From the NCBI GenBank assembly GCA_030753015.1, contig JASMDC010000001.1, positions 124,001 through 188,000 of the forward strand: a stretch of DNA of 64,000 bases, in the 5' to 3' direction. The DNA comes from Candidatus Undinarchaeales archaeon. GTDB taxonomy: Archaea > SpSt-1190 > JASMDC01. The notes below the pieces were generated by a model. It ran no database searches, had not been told where the DNA came from, and worked only from the letters and a program-made list of their open reading frames with translations. Below, piece by piece: positions 8,834-16,378 of the stretch (its first letter is position 1; every line of letters starts with the position of its first letter). Position numbers and translations under genes: made by a program.

Positions 8834-9030
8834 AGCGATAACTTATGATTGAAAGCGATACTAAGAATAAGGGAATTAACTGCAGGTGCTGCAGGTGCTG
8901 GGGGCTGGACCAGCAGGTCAGATGGATTGGATTCGTTCGAACCAGCGATACCTTATGACCGTAGTTCCCACTTGCTATCGGGTGATCGGAAGCCCGATAA
9001 GAAGCGATAAGGTATAGTCTAAAGCGATTT
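8834..9030. promoter_or_regulatory. Array of AGCGATA direct repeats upstream of the winged-helix gene
   Basis: Five AGCGAT cores occur in under 200 bp: AGCGATAACTTATGA (8834-8848), AGCGATACTAAGAA (from 8854), AGCGATACCTTATGA (8944-8958), AGCGATAAGGTATAG (9003-9017) and AAGCGATTT (from 9022). Two copies share 14 of 15 bases. The interval is the only upstream region of the winged-helix gene, so these are candidate operator sites. Confidence 0.55.
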
Positions 9031-9627
9031 CTTTTTGAGCGTACAGACACGATGGGCTTCAGCTAATGGAAGCGGGAGACGTGTGCCTGTGAACAGCGGG
9101 AGTGTCATTTCCAGTGAACGTTTCAGGTCCATCAGGTGCCCGAGCGCAACGAACACGGGGCGTGATCCCTTGCGCGAGGCAACGGCATTCCCTACGATGC
9201 GGTCTTTGTAGTGGATGGGCCAGGGGCCTTCTTTTCCATCGGTGGAAAAACGGCCACAGAGGAGCCTACGAGTGACTCCGATGGTGGGTATGTCCTCCTT
9301 TACGCCTACATGGGAAGCGAGGCCGACCCCTTGGAAATGGTTGATGCCGCACCCATTGACGAGCAGCACGTCAGGTCGCGTATCGAGCTCACGTAGACTG
9401 GCAGCAATCCCTGGCGCCTCTCTATATGAGAGCAGCCCCGGGACATAGGGGAACGAGATTGGTACTGTGGCCGTTACCGTTTCCACGGTTTCCAAGCTTC
9501 TGTCCACTACGACTATCGCCGAGACCATCGACTCATCGGTGAAGGACTGGTCAACGCCACCGATTCGCTGTACGGGCCGCCCGTCCCAACGATAGTGATA
9601 CCTGTTGTGATATCCGTTCCTGCTCAT
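9019..9627 (-). CDS. Endonuclease V family protein with altered metal ligand
   Basis: A 202-residue protein aligning along the EndoV family, which nicks DNA or RNA near deaminated purines (inosine). Visible are GGVDQSF (first Asp), SFPYVPGLLSYREAP (the Glu), GLASHVGV, IPTIGVTRRLLCGRF and FVALGH (the late His). The motif normally written VDGxGxxHPR reads VNGCGINHFQG here, so the third metal-binding Asp is Asn and the Pro-Arg is lost. An ATG at 9627 gives a short N-terminus. The overlapping upstream ORF (9551-9937) ends with LNEQERISQQV, which resembles a normal EndoV N-terminal helix, so a frameshift may divide one gene. Confidence 0.8.
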   Translation of the reverse strand: MSRNGYHNRYHYRWDGRPVQRIGGVDQSFTDESMVSAIVVVDRSLETVETVTATVPISFPYVPGLLSYREAPGIAASLRELDTRPDVLLVNGCGINHFQGVGLASHVGVKEDIPTIGVTRRLLCGRFSTDGKEGPWPIHYKDRIVGNAVASRKGSRPVFVALGHLMDLKRSLEMTLPLFTGTRLPLPLAEAHRVCTLKKKSL

Positions 9628-9937
9628 TGAGCAGTTCTGTCACTGAGAACGCGGGCTCCGATAGACCGTTCCGCTCCGTTCCAGCATTATTGAGTGCTAC
9701 ATGACCCATGTACGCGCAGAAGAAAGCGCGGCGGATAGCATCGTTCTGTGGTGCTAGACGAACGCCTAGATCAGAGGGGCGATCGACACCAAGCAGTTCC
9801 TGTACCTGATTTGGATCACATATTATTGTACGTGACCTGCTGGTTGACTCCAGCAGCACGTCGGTCAGGTCTTGCTCGCAGCATATGATGGTGGGGCCCT
9901 CATGCAACAGTGCGGCCACTTCATCTCTTGGGGACAT
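9551..9937 (-). CDS. Uncharacterised ORF overlapping the EndoV gene
   Basis: 128 residues from the ATG at 9937 (MSPRDEVAALLHEG), 52 nt after DtdA. Includes TIICCEQDLTDVLLES and RTIICDPNQVQELLGVD, and has no family I recognise. The last ~25 residues overlap the EndoV gene in another frame. The residues just before that (VTELLNEQERISQQV) look like the N-terminal helix that precedes the first Asp in EndoV proteins. It could be a separate small protein or an N-terminal domain of EndoV disconnected by a frameshift. Confidence 0.45.
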   Translation of the reverse strand: MSPRDEVAALLHEGPTIICCEQDLTDVLLESTSRSRTIICDPNQVQELLGVDRPSDLGVRLAPQNDAIRRAFFCAYMGHVALNNAGTERNGLSEPAFSVTELLNEQERISQQVSLSLGRAARTANRWR

Positions 9938-9989
9938 GCCTGTCCGATATGATTTGCATCCTGTGAACAGGCACCAAGAGATCCTGTCA

Positions 9990-10850
9990 TCAGTACTTAG
10001 GGAGATGCCCAGGCTCGTTAGCACTACGCGCTGCCTCCCGTGCCTTGATGAATCCCAGGCCAAGGCCGTCGATGGCCTCGAGCACGGCACCTCTGACGGA
10101 GCTCGTAAGACCTTTCCAATCGATGATGGCCAGCTCAGTAGGGCCGTTACGCTCCCTCGCGGTCCGCACCATGCGGGTGATATCGACAGTATCCGTGACG
10201 TATTTCGGCATGATGTGGCCTACGGCGTAATGGGTGGAGAGCATGATGTCCGTGAACCGAGGGGGATAATGGCCACCTCCGAAACCGACACAGGGAACCC
10301 AACTATCGGGGGGTTTGAACGCCACGGTGTCGAGGATTGCCCGGGCGATCACGTCAACCGCTAACGGATCGGACCATTGCTCGGGGCCGCTGCCGATCTC
10401 TACGAACACAACTGGGCTGTCCATGGCGGTGGGCCCGTGGTGGGTGACCTCGAGGGTGACCTCGTACTTGATACCGGTCGCGTCCCGCCTAGCCTTCAAT
10501 GCCTGGAGCGCGGCCTTGATGAGGCGCGGTTCGGCGACCGAGAGCTCTTCGGGACTCCCGCCGTAGCGGACTTCGGACGTCCAGTTACCTGGTGAGTGGG
10601 TGGTGAGAGACGGGGTGCCGGATATCGCCTTGTGCTTGGATGCAAAGATCCAGCTGTCGACGGTGAAGTGCTCGTCCAGATGGTCAGCATGGAGGAGTTC
10701 GCGCTCGGTCCTGACGAGGGTGATGCCCTCCCCTCTGTGGACCGGATGCCCCTCGAACGTGTCCGTCCGCTCGAAGTCCACCAGTTCAAGGATGCGATCG
10801 TGGATGTTCGTCCCCGCAGTATCGTGGACGGAGGAGACGATGCCGATCAT
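9990..10850 (-). CDS. dtdA: D-aminoacyl-tRNA deacylase, archaeal DtdA/GEK1 type
   Basis: A 286-residue enzyme that hydrolyses D-amino acids mischarged on tRNA. Diagnostic segments in order: ASKHKAISGTPSLTTHSPGN, YEVTLEVTHHGPT, FVEIGSGPEQW, GFGGGHYPPRFTDI and YAVGHIMPKY. These match the archaeal/plant zinc-dependent deacylase family along its length. The ATG at 10850 has a TATA-like CTTATACG about 25 nt upstream (10871-10878), indicating a leaderless mRNA. The gene faces away from the GT-C genes across the palindrome-rich spacer. Confidence 0.93.
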   Translation of the reverse strand: MIGIVSSVHDTAGTNIHDRILELVDFERTDTFEGHPVHRGEGITLVRTERELLHADHLDEHFTVDSWIFASKHKAISGTPSLTTHSPGNWTSEVRYGGSPEELSVAEPRLIKAALQALKARRDATGIKYEVTLEVTHHGPTAMDSPVVFVEIGSGPEQWSDPLAVDVIARAILDTVAFKPPDSWVPCVGFGGGHYPPRFTDIMLSTHYAVGHIMPKYVTDTVDITRMVRTARERNGPTELAIIDWKGLTSSVRGAVLEAIDGLGLGFIKAREAARSANEPGHLPKY

Positions 10851-11338
10851 GGTCGCAGCACCTTCACCAACGTATAAGTAGGTTTCGAACGGTCCTCGGC
10901 TGGACGATGGGCGGGTGACGGGATTTGCCCGTCACACTATTGTGCTGGCGTGTATTTGCACCGAGAAATATGGATTGTATGGTGAGATGGTGGCCGCACG
11001 GCCACCGTTTATAAAGTGACGGGGATACCCCGACGGATGGGCCGTGGAACTTCCAGGGATATTCCCTCCAGGGATCTACTATTGGGGTGACGACGGAGAT
11101 CCTCCGTCATTTATAATGCCAGGGCCCCTTTTATAAAGCCGCGAAATCTCCGCGATGGGTGGATTTCCACCATGGAACCTAGGGTACACGGGAAAAATCC
11201 GCTCGACAGGCGCGACCGCCGTCAGGGGCCAGATTCTTAATGGTTTGGTGTCACCTGAACGTCGCTCGATGCTCCCTCCCACACGGAGTGGGTGGGGATC
11301 TGAGTGTACGGGAGCACGCTCCACAGACGGGATGACTG
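10851..11338. other. Spacer with a cluster of perfect palindromes and TTTATAA boxes
   Basis: This divergent-promoter region holds at least seven perfect inverted repeats in 257 bp: 10915-10935 (8-bp arms), 10989-11006 (8), 11020-11032 (5), 11046-11054 (4), 11055-11067 (5), 11092-11108 (7) and 11158-11171 (6). TTTATAA occurs at about 11007-11013, 11110-11116 and 11129-11135, each just after a palindrome. No gene is evident here. Confidence 0.6.
11231..11248 (+). promoter_or_regulatory. Promoter-like element, copy 1 (AGATTCTTAATGGTTTGG)
   Basis: This sequence recurs almost unchanged before the next two genes (13161 and 14925). It has an AT-rich TTAA core like a weak archaeal TATA box. Here it is about 100 nt before the GT-C start, leaving a leader of roughly 75 nt. 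Confidence 0.5.
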
Positions 11339-13162
11339 ATGGCGGGAAGCATGAATGCAGGGCATTTCTGGCGCTGGCTGGCTATCATCGTTCTGGCGGG
11401 AGCGCTCGTACGATTCCCTGCTCTAGGGACCGTACCTCCCGGTATGCATATCGACGAGAACTCAAGTGGGTACGATGCATACTCGATCCTACTCACGGGG
11501 CGCGACCAGTACGGAGTGAGCTACCCGGTATTCTTCGAGGCCCTGGGCAATTGGAGCAGTGGCATCCATATCTACCTGTCTGTCCCTGTGACAATGCTCT
11601 TCGGCTTCGGAAAGACGCAGACGCGCCTCCCATATCCATTCTTCGGTATCGCGTCCATCATTATGGCAGGCTGTCTCGGGCAGGTGCTTTACGGCTCTAG
11701 GGAAGGATTGCTCGCAGCAGCGCTGGTTGCTATCTCGCCATGGGACATCCTGGCCAGCCGAACGGCCGATGCCCAATCCATCCTTCTCACCGTGCTGATT
11801 CCGCTGGGACTGTGCCTGCTGATCTCGGGTGCGCGTGGCCGCCCCGGTCGGTTAAAGGCGGGCCTCGTGATCATGGCGCTATCCCTGTACGGCTACGGTA
11901 CGGCCCGGTTCTTTGTGCCCTTGCTCGTCATCGGTTTCCTCGCAATCTATCGCCACCAGCTCCAGCGGAACCGTCGGGCGCTTGCCTTGGGCCTGGTGTG
12001 CTCAACGATCGTGGCGCTTCCGGTCTACACGGTATTCCTGCCGTATACGGCCAATCGCTTCCTCCAAGTGAATCAAATCGGTGCTCCCGTGGAAGGGGGA
12101 CTTGGGGTCGGGCCGGAGATGGTTGATGTCGAAACCCTCTCCGCCTTGCGGAATGTGAGCACGGGTGACGGTCCCTATGCTACCGAGCGCGACTTCATGA
12201 TGTCCTTCACGATTTGTGATTCCATCGACGACGATCTCCGGGACATGTGCCTGGGGAAGCTGAAGGACCCGGGCGAGTCACAATGGACGCCGACAGCACT
12301 GGAACGTGCACTCGGCAAGTGGACATGGCCGCTGGGCTTTCCGCTCATGGTTGTGGGCAACTACCTTACATCCCTGTCCCCGGATTTCCTGTTCATTAAC
12401 GGCGACCCGAACCCACGCCACTCGCCTCGGGGTGTCGGCCAGCTGCACGTTTTCGAGGCGCCCCTGCTCGCGGTGGGACTGGCGGCGCTGGCGTCCGGGC
12501 GCAAGCGGCGCGACAAGCTCCTCCTGCTCTGGCTCGTCCTCGGCCCCCTGCCGGCCGCCTTCACGGGCGAAGGGGGTGATCATGCCTTCCGGCTCATCGT
12601 GTGGCTCCCTGCCCTCCACCTAACGTCGGCCCGCGGCGCTGCCGTGCTCCTCTCTCGGAGGTTCCCCGAGCGCCATCCAATCCTTTCCTCGCTGATGGCC
12701 GTGGTGGCCCTGCTGGGGATAGCGGTTTTCCTGGATGTGTACTTCGTGCGATATCCGGCGGACCCTTACGCTTTGTACCGCTGGGATCGTGATGTAGGGG
12801 CCCTTCGGATTGCGGCCGATGTGGTCGGCCCCGATGGTGTGGTCCACGTCCCGGATAACACGATGCACGCAGCCGAGCTATATCAGGCCTATATGTACAA
12901 CCTCGCGCCCCACATCGACACGCCGCCGTTCGATATCCTCAAGGGGCCGCTGAGTTGCACATTCAAGAACGCCGGGCCAGAACAGCTCAGGGACGACGTG
13001 TTCATCCTGGCGCCTATGCTCCCCTGGAGGGTTCCGCCCGACTGCGATCCTACCGCCCACGGGCTCGTTGAGGTAGGCCGGGTCTCCTACTTCTCGGGTA
13101 GGGTGGCAGGCTATCTGGTGTACCGCCACCGCGACGCCGCTCCGGCCCCTGGTCGCCGGTAG
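11339..13162 (+). CDS. GT-C glycosyltransferase, tandem paralogue 1
   Basis: A 607-residue multi-pass membrane protein of the GT39/ArnT-PMT type. The first loop contains MHIDENSSGYDAYSILL, where the acidic DE pair after the first helix is the usual GT-C catalytic motif. About ten hydrophobic helices follow. The C-terminal ~150 residues form an extracytoplasmic domain with cysteines (LSCTF, PPDCDP). Such enzymes move sugars from polyprenyl-phosphate donors to proteins or lipids outside the membrane. The next gene is a paralogue with the same order of motifs (HIDE/YIDEYSNGYDAYSILL; LPYPFFGI/LPYALCGI; GVGQLHVFEAP/GIGQLHIVEAP). Compared with it, this copy has an extra ~45-residue insert near residues 260-320. 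Confidence 0.85.
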   Translation: MAGSMNAGHFWRWLAIIVLAGALVRFPALGTVPPGMHIDENSSGYDAYSILLTGRDQYGVSYPVFFEALGNWSSGIHIYLSVPVTMLFGFGKTQTRLPYPFFGIASIIMAGCLGQVLYGSREGLLAAALVAISPWDILASRTADAQSILLTVLIPLGLCLLISGARGRPGRLKAGLVIMALSLYGYGTARFFVPLLVIGFLAIYRHQLQRNRRALALGLVCSTIVALPVYTVFLPYTANRFLQVNQIGAPVEGGLGVGPEMVDVETLSALRNVSTGDGPYATERDFMMSFTICDSIDDDLRDMCLGKLKDPGESQWTPTALERALGKWTWPLGFPLMVVGNYLTSLSPDFLFINGDPNPRHSPRGVGQLHVFEAPLLAVGLAALASGRKRRDKLLLLWLVLGPLPAAFTGEGGDHAFRLIVWLPALHLTSARGAAVLLSRRFPERHPILSSLMAVVALLGIAVFLDVYFVRYPADPYALYRWDRDVGALRIAADVVGPDGVVHVPDNTMHAAELYQAYMYNLAPHIDTPPFDILKGPLSCTFKNAGPEQLRDDVFILAPMLPWRVPPDCDPTAHGLVEVGRVSYFSGRVAGYLVYRHRDAAPAPGRR

Positions 13163-13178
13163 ATTCATTAAGGTTAGG
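13161..13178 (+). promoter_or_regulatory. Promoter-like element, copy 2 (AGATTCATTAAGGTTAGG)
   Basis: Overlaps the stop codon of paralogue 1 and lies about 85 nt before paralogue 2. It matches the copies at 11231 and 14925, so each gene of this group may be transcribed separately by a common signal. Confidence 0.5.
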
Positions 13179-13247
13179 TGCAATTGCCGCTCCGCGACAC
13201 GTACCTCTCGGGCCTTCCCCGGTTGATGGTGACGAGCGCACAATGGG

Positions 13248-14900
13248 ATGACCATGACCACGGACATGGGGCAAAGGACGTTCTGGCGCTGGCTGGGCGC
13301 TATCGTCATAGCGGGCGCCCTCCTTAGGCTCCCGCTGTTGGGCAGTGTCCCTCCCCCTATGTACATCGATGAATATTCAAATGGGTATGACGCCTACTCG
13401 ATCCTCCTGACCGGTAATGATCAGCACGGAGTCCGATACCCTCTGTTCTTTAGAGCGCTGGACGACTACCGGACACCGCTCCACATATACATGTCAGTAC
13501 CGGTCACCATGGTCTTCGGATTCGGTGAGATGCAGACTCGGCTCCCCTACGCTCTCTGCGGGATCCTTGCGATTCTGGCCGCGGGGTGTATAGGGCAGAC
13601 CCTCTTAGGACCTCGTGAGGGTCTGTTCACTGCTGCGCTCACCGCGCTATCGCCGTGGGACGTGCAGTTCGGTCGCATGGCTCTCACCCATCCAATACCG
13701 CTCACGGCGCTCATACCTCTGGGGCTGTGCTTATTGATATCGGGAGTACGCGGGCGTCCGCGAAGGCTCGTAGCGGGCTTCGTGGTCATGGCCCTTTCGC
13801 TCTACTCCTACCCTACAGCTGCCCTCTTCGTCCCTCTCCTTCTTCTGGGATTTGGGATTATTGCCCGCCACTCGCTCCTGCGGGACCGGCGTCATCTGGG
13901 GATCGGTATCGCTGTGTTCGTGGTACTTGCGCTCCCAATCTATTCTCCATGGATGCTTCCGCAGACGACCGCTCGTTTCTCACAGGTGAGCATCCATAAT
14001 GTCGACGCACCCGTGCTGATGGCCGAACGGCTCGGGAGTGCGCTCGGTGAGTGGGCCCGTCCGCTCGGGCTTCCTCTGGCGATCGCTTCTAACTATATTT
14101 CTTCCTTCTCACCAAGGTTCCTGTTCGTCAATGGGGACCCGAACTTGTGGCACTCGCCCCGCGGGATTGGTCAGCTCCATATCGTTGAGGCGCCCTTTAT
14201 CCTCGCCGGACTGATTTCGCTGATAAATGGACGGCGCCGACGCGACCGTCTTCTTCTGCTCTGGCTTTTTATCGGCCCCTTGCCTGCTGCGTTCACGCAG
14301 TGGGGGGGCTATCATGCGGGGCGGCTACTCGTGTGGCTCCCTGCCCTTCATCTAACCGCAGCACGTGGGATCACATCGCTCCTTCACAGGATCGATGGGA
14401 AGCGGTATCCGCTCTTCATACCTATCATCGCATTGGCCTCCCTTATCAGTATGGTCGTGTTCCTGGACACGTATTTCGTCCGATACCCCGAGGACGTGCT
14501 CGCACAGTATCGATATCGGGTGGGCCAGGGCACAGCTCTCCGCATTGCGGGAGATGTTGTAGGCCCTGATGGAAAAGTGCATGTGCCACCTTTCACGATG
14601 ATAGGATCGAATATCGTCCAGGCATATGAGTACGACATTGCTCCGCATCTCGAGGCCCCTCCATTCCTTATCGTAACATCGCCGAACGAGTGCACCTTCC
14701 TCGATGCATCATCGGATGAGCTTGCGAGTGATGTGTTCATAATCGCACCTATGCAACCGTTCCTTGATCCTGAGCTACCCTTTCGACTTCCACCGGACTG
14801 CGAACCCAAAGCGCATGGATTCGTCGAGGTCGGACGGGTCCGGTATTCGAACGACGTGCCCAGTCACTTCATCTTCAAAGCGTCTGGACCTGAGAAATGA
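13248..14900 (+). CDS. GT-C glycosyltransferase, tandem paralogue 2
   Basis: A 550-residue multi-pass protein, closely related to the preceding gene over its whole length. Key features are PPMYIDEYSNGYDAYSILL after the first helix, LSPWDVQFGRMALTH, and a long soluble C-terminal part ending in PPDCEPKAHGFVEVGRV. Several in-frame ATGs cluster at 13248-13266; the first is used here. Adjacent paralogues with diverged C-terminal domains suggest different acceptors or donors for the same surface-glycan pathway. It is followed by a dolichol-kinase-like gene, in keeping with polyprenyl-phosphate sugar donors. Confidence 0.85.
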   Translation: MTMTTDMGQRTFWRWLGAIVIAGALLRLPLLGSVPPPMYIDEYSNGYDAYSILLTGNDQHGVRYPLFFRALDDYRTPLHIYMSVPVTMVFGFGEMQTRLPYALCGILAILAAGCIGQTLLGPREGLFTAALTALSPWDVQFGRMALTHPIPLTALIPLGLCLLISGVRGRPRRLVAGFVVMALSLYSYPTAALFVPLLLLGFGIIARHSLLRDRRHLGIGIAVFVVLALPIYSPWMLPQTTARFSQVSIHNVDAPVLMAERLGSALGEWARPLGLPLAIASNYISSFSPRFLFVNGDPNLWHSPRGIGQLHIVEAPFILAGLISLINGRRRRDRLLLLWLFIGPLPAAFTQWGGYHAGRLLVWLPALHLTAARGITSLLHRIDGKRYPLFIPIIALASLISMVVFLDTYFVRYPEDVLAQYRYRVGQGTALRIAGDVVGPDGKVHVPPFTMIGSNIVQAYEYDIAPHLEAPPFLIVTSPNECTFLDASSDELASDVFIIAPMQPFLDPELPFRLPPDCEPKAHGFVEVGRVRYSNDVPSHFIFKASGPEK

Positions 14901-14924
14901 GTGCAGCACGGTTCGCTTGACGGT

Positions 14925-14942
14925 AGATTCATTAATGTTTGG
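14925..14942 (+). promoter_or_regulatory. Promoter-like element, copy 3 (AGATTCATTAATGTTTGG)
   Basis: The TTAA core is about 26 nt upstream of the ATG at 14958, the correct spacing for a leaderless archaeal transcript. A weaker related string, GGATTCATTGGGCTGG, occurs at about 15559. Confidence 0.6.
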
Positions 14943-14957
14943 AGCGTGCCGTGTCGT

Positions 14958-15551
14958 ATGCACGAGCTGGTGAGGGAAGGTGCACGCAAGGTCGTCCATC
15001 TCGCATCCCTCTCTATCCCAGTCGTGTACATCACGTATGGGCGTGAGACTACTCTGGCCTTCTTGGTCTACTGTCTTGTCGGATTCCTCGTAGCCGAGTT
15101 CGTGCGTATCGAGCTTGGTGTCCGAATACCCTTCTTCCACATAATCGCACGGGAGAAGGAGGCGGAATGCGTTGGCGCAGAGGTCTACTTCACACTCGGA
15201 GCGCTGGTGGCCGTGGCTGCCTATACAAAGGCCGTCGCCTGCGCTGTAATCCTCATGGCTAGCTTGGGTGACATGGCAGCATCCTTGGTGGGCCAAGCCA
15301 TTCGTGGCCCTCGCCTTTATGGGGATAAAACTGTTGCAGGGGCGAGTGGTGAACTGGTGATGGATCTTCTAGCTGTGACCGTCCTTGGAGCTGTTGTCCC
15401 CGAAGTTGCTCTCCCTGCTGCGGTCGTGTTTGCCATGGCAATCACTGCGACTATAGTCGAGACTCTCGTGGAGCGCATAAATGATAATCTTGCGGTCCCT
15501 GTTATTGCGGGGCTCATCGGGAACCTGGTGCTCGGTGTGCCATTGGGTTGA
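14958..15551 (+). CDS. Dolichol/phytol kinase-like CTP-dependent lipid kinase
   Basis: A 197-residue polytopic protein from the ATG at 14958 (MHELVREGARKVVHL). The segment ASLGDMAASLVGQ, followed by GDKTVAGASGELVMDLL, matches the GD..A...G...KT..G signature of the SEC59/DGK1/phytol kinase group. It probably phosphorylates polyprenols with CTP, regenerating the lipid carrier used by the neighbouring GT-C and DPM1-type enzymes. A longer frame from a GTG at 14901 would run through the promoter element, so the ATG is preferred. At least five hydrophobic helices are present. Confidence 0.8.
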   Translation: MHELVREGARKVVHLASLSIPVVYITYGRETTLAFLVYCLVGFLVAEFVRIELGVRIPFFHIIAREKEAECVGAEVYFTLGALVAVAAYTKAVACAVILMASLGDMAASLVGQAIRGPRLYGDKTVAGASGELVMDLLAVTVLGAVVPEVALPAAVVFAMAITATIVETLVERINDNLAVPVIAGLIGNLVLGVPLG

Positions 15552-15600
15552 GTTGGGCGGATTCATTGGGCTGGCAGAATCTCCTCCCGTAAATAGGTCT

Positions 15601-15642
15601 ATAACGCGTAATACGTTCTAAAAAAAGGAGTACACGCGTTAT
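15601..15642. repeat. Inverted repeat ATAACGCGT/ACGCGTTAT
   Basis: Perfect 9-bp arms at 15601-15609 and 15634-15642, in an AT-rich spacer between the lipid kinase gene and the TFB-like gene. It could be a terminator for the kinase transcript or a regulator site. Confidence 0.5.
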
Positions 15643-15692
15643 ATAGTGGTAAAAAACAGAGATAAAAAGATTATGACCTAATGAAACATAAA

Positions 15693-15766
15693 GGAACATA
15701 ATAAAACCAGCAGAGGCTCTAAATAGGAATAATCTAAAAACTGAGATTTATGTTCCATTATGTTCC
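15693..15766. promoter_or_regulatory. GGAACATAA/TTATGTTCC operator-like sites
   Basis: GGAACATAA at 15693-15701 faces two tandem TTATGTTCC copies at 15748-15756 and 15758-15766. They sit just upstream of the TATA-like box ATATTTATAGG (15774-15784), which is about 30 nt before the ATG of the TFB-like gene. The positioning suggests regulation of that gene. Confidence 0.55.
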
Positions 15767-15808
15767 AAGAAAGATATTTATAGGTACTACGACAGAGTAG
15801 TTATTAGC

Positions 15809-16378
15809 ATGAAAGACATTGACCGCACACGAGAACGGCTGATGAAGTTCCTTGGGAAGCGGCAGATCGAAAAACATACTAACGAAATCCTGGACATCGC
15901 CCAAGATATATCCACGAACAGTAACTATGCATATTATCTGCCGGCTGTCACCTACGTGCTGATGAAGGACAAGTACGGCGTCGCGATATCTGCATCAGAG
16001 CTCAAGAGCGAGGGGCTCGGCCAGGTCAAGGCGAAGTTCATCGTACGTGTCCGTGATAGACTCGGTATAAAACGAAATGAACCGAAAGTGAAGGACGGAC
16101 AAGTAGTCTCGGCCATCGAGAGGATTTGTCGTAAGCTCGACATGGCGAATCAGGTACGACGTTTCGCGATGAAGCTACACGAGAACCTATCACGAAGGAA
16201 CGTCTATAACGTCCATGAATTCTACTGCTACTCCGCCTCTCTCGTCTACGTATCGGCAAAGTACAACGATGCACTGATGACCCAGGAGAGCATTATCAGA
16301 CAGTTGAATATCTCACCACACTTTCTGCGGAAGTACTCGCGCATCATCACGAGCGAGATGGGCAAGTTCAACCTCTAA
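15809..16378 (+). CDS. TFB-like cyclin-fold protein lacking the N-terminal zinc ribbon
   Basis: 189 residues that resemble the two cyclin repeats of archaeal transcription factor B. The second half is the clearest: VVSAIERICRKLDMANQVRR, then YCYSASLVYVSAKYND and SIIRQLNISPHFLRKYSRII, the latter in the position of the DNA-binding helix-turn-helix. The N-terminal zinc ribbon and B-finger that recruit polymerase are absent. It could compete with or assist normal TFB at selected promoters, or be a divergent regulator. It has a good leaderless promoter with TTATGTTCC sites. It overlaps the convergent lipoate ligase gene by 11 nt. Confidence 0.6.
   Translation: MKDIDRTRERLMKFLGKRQIEKHTNEILDIAQDISTNSNYAYYLPAVTYVLMKDKYGVAISASELKSEGLGQVKAKFIVRVRDRLGIKRNEPKVKDGQVVSAIERICRKLDMANQVRRFAMKLHENLSRRNVYNVHEFYCYSASLVYVSAKYNDALMTQESIIRQLNISPHFLRKYSRIITSEMGKFNL

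Noticed and set aside
14901-14957. GTG at 14901 as the start of the dolichol-kinase-like gene
   Set aside because: It would translate through the promoter-like element; the ATG at 14958 has ideal TATA spacing.
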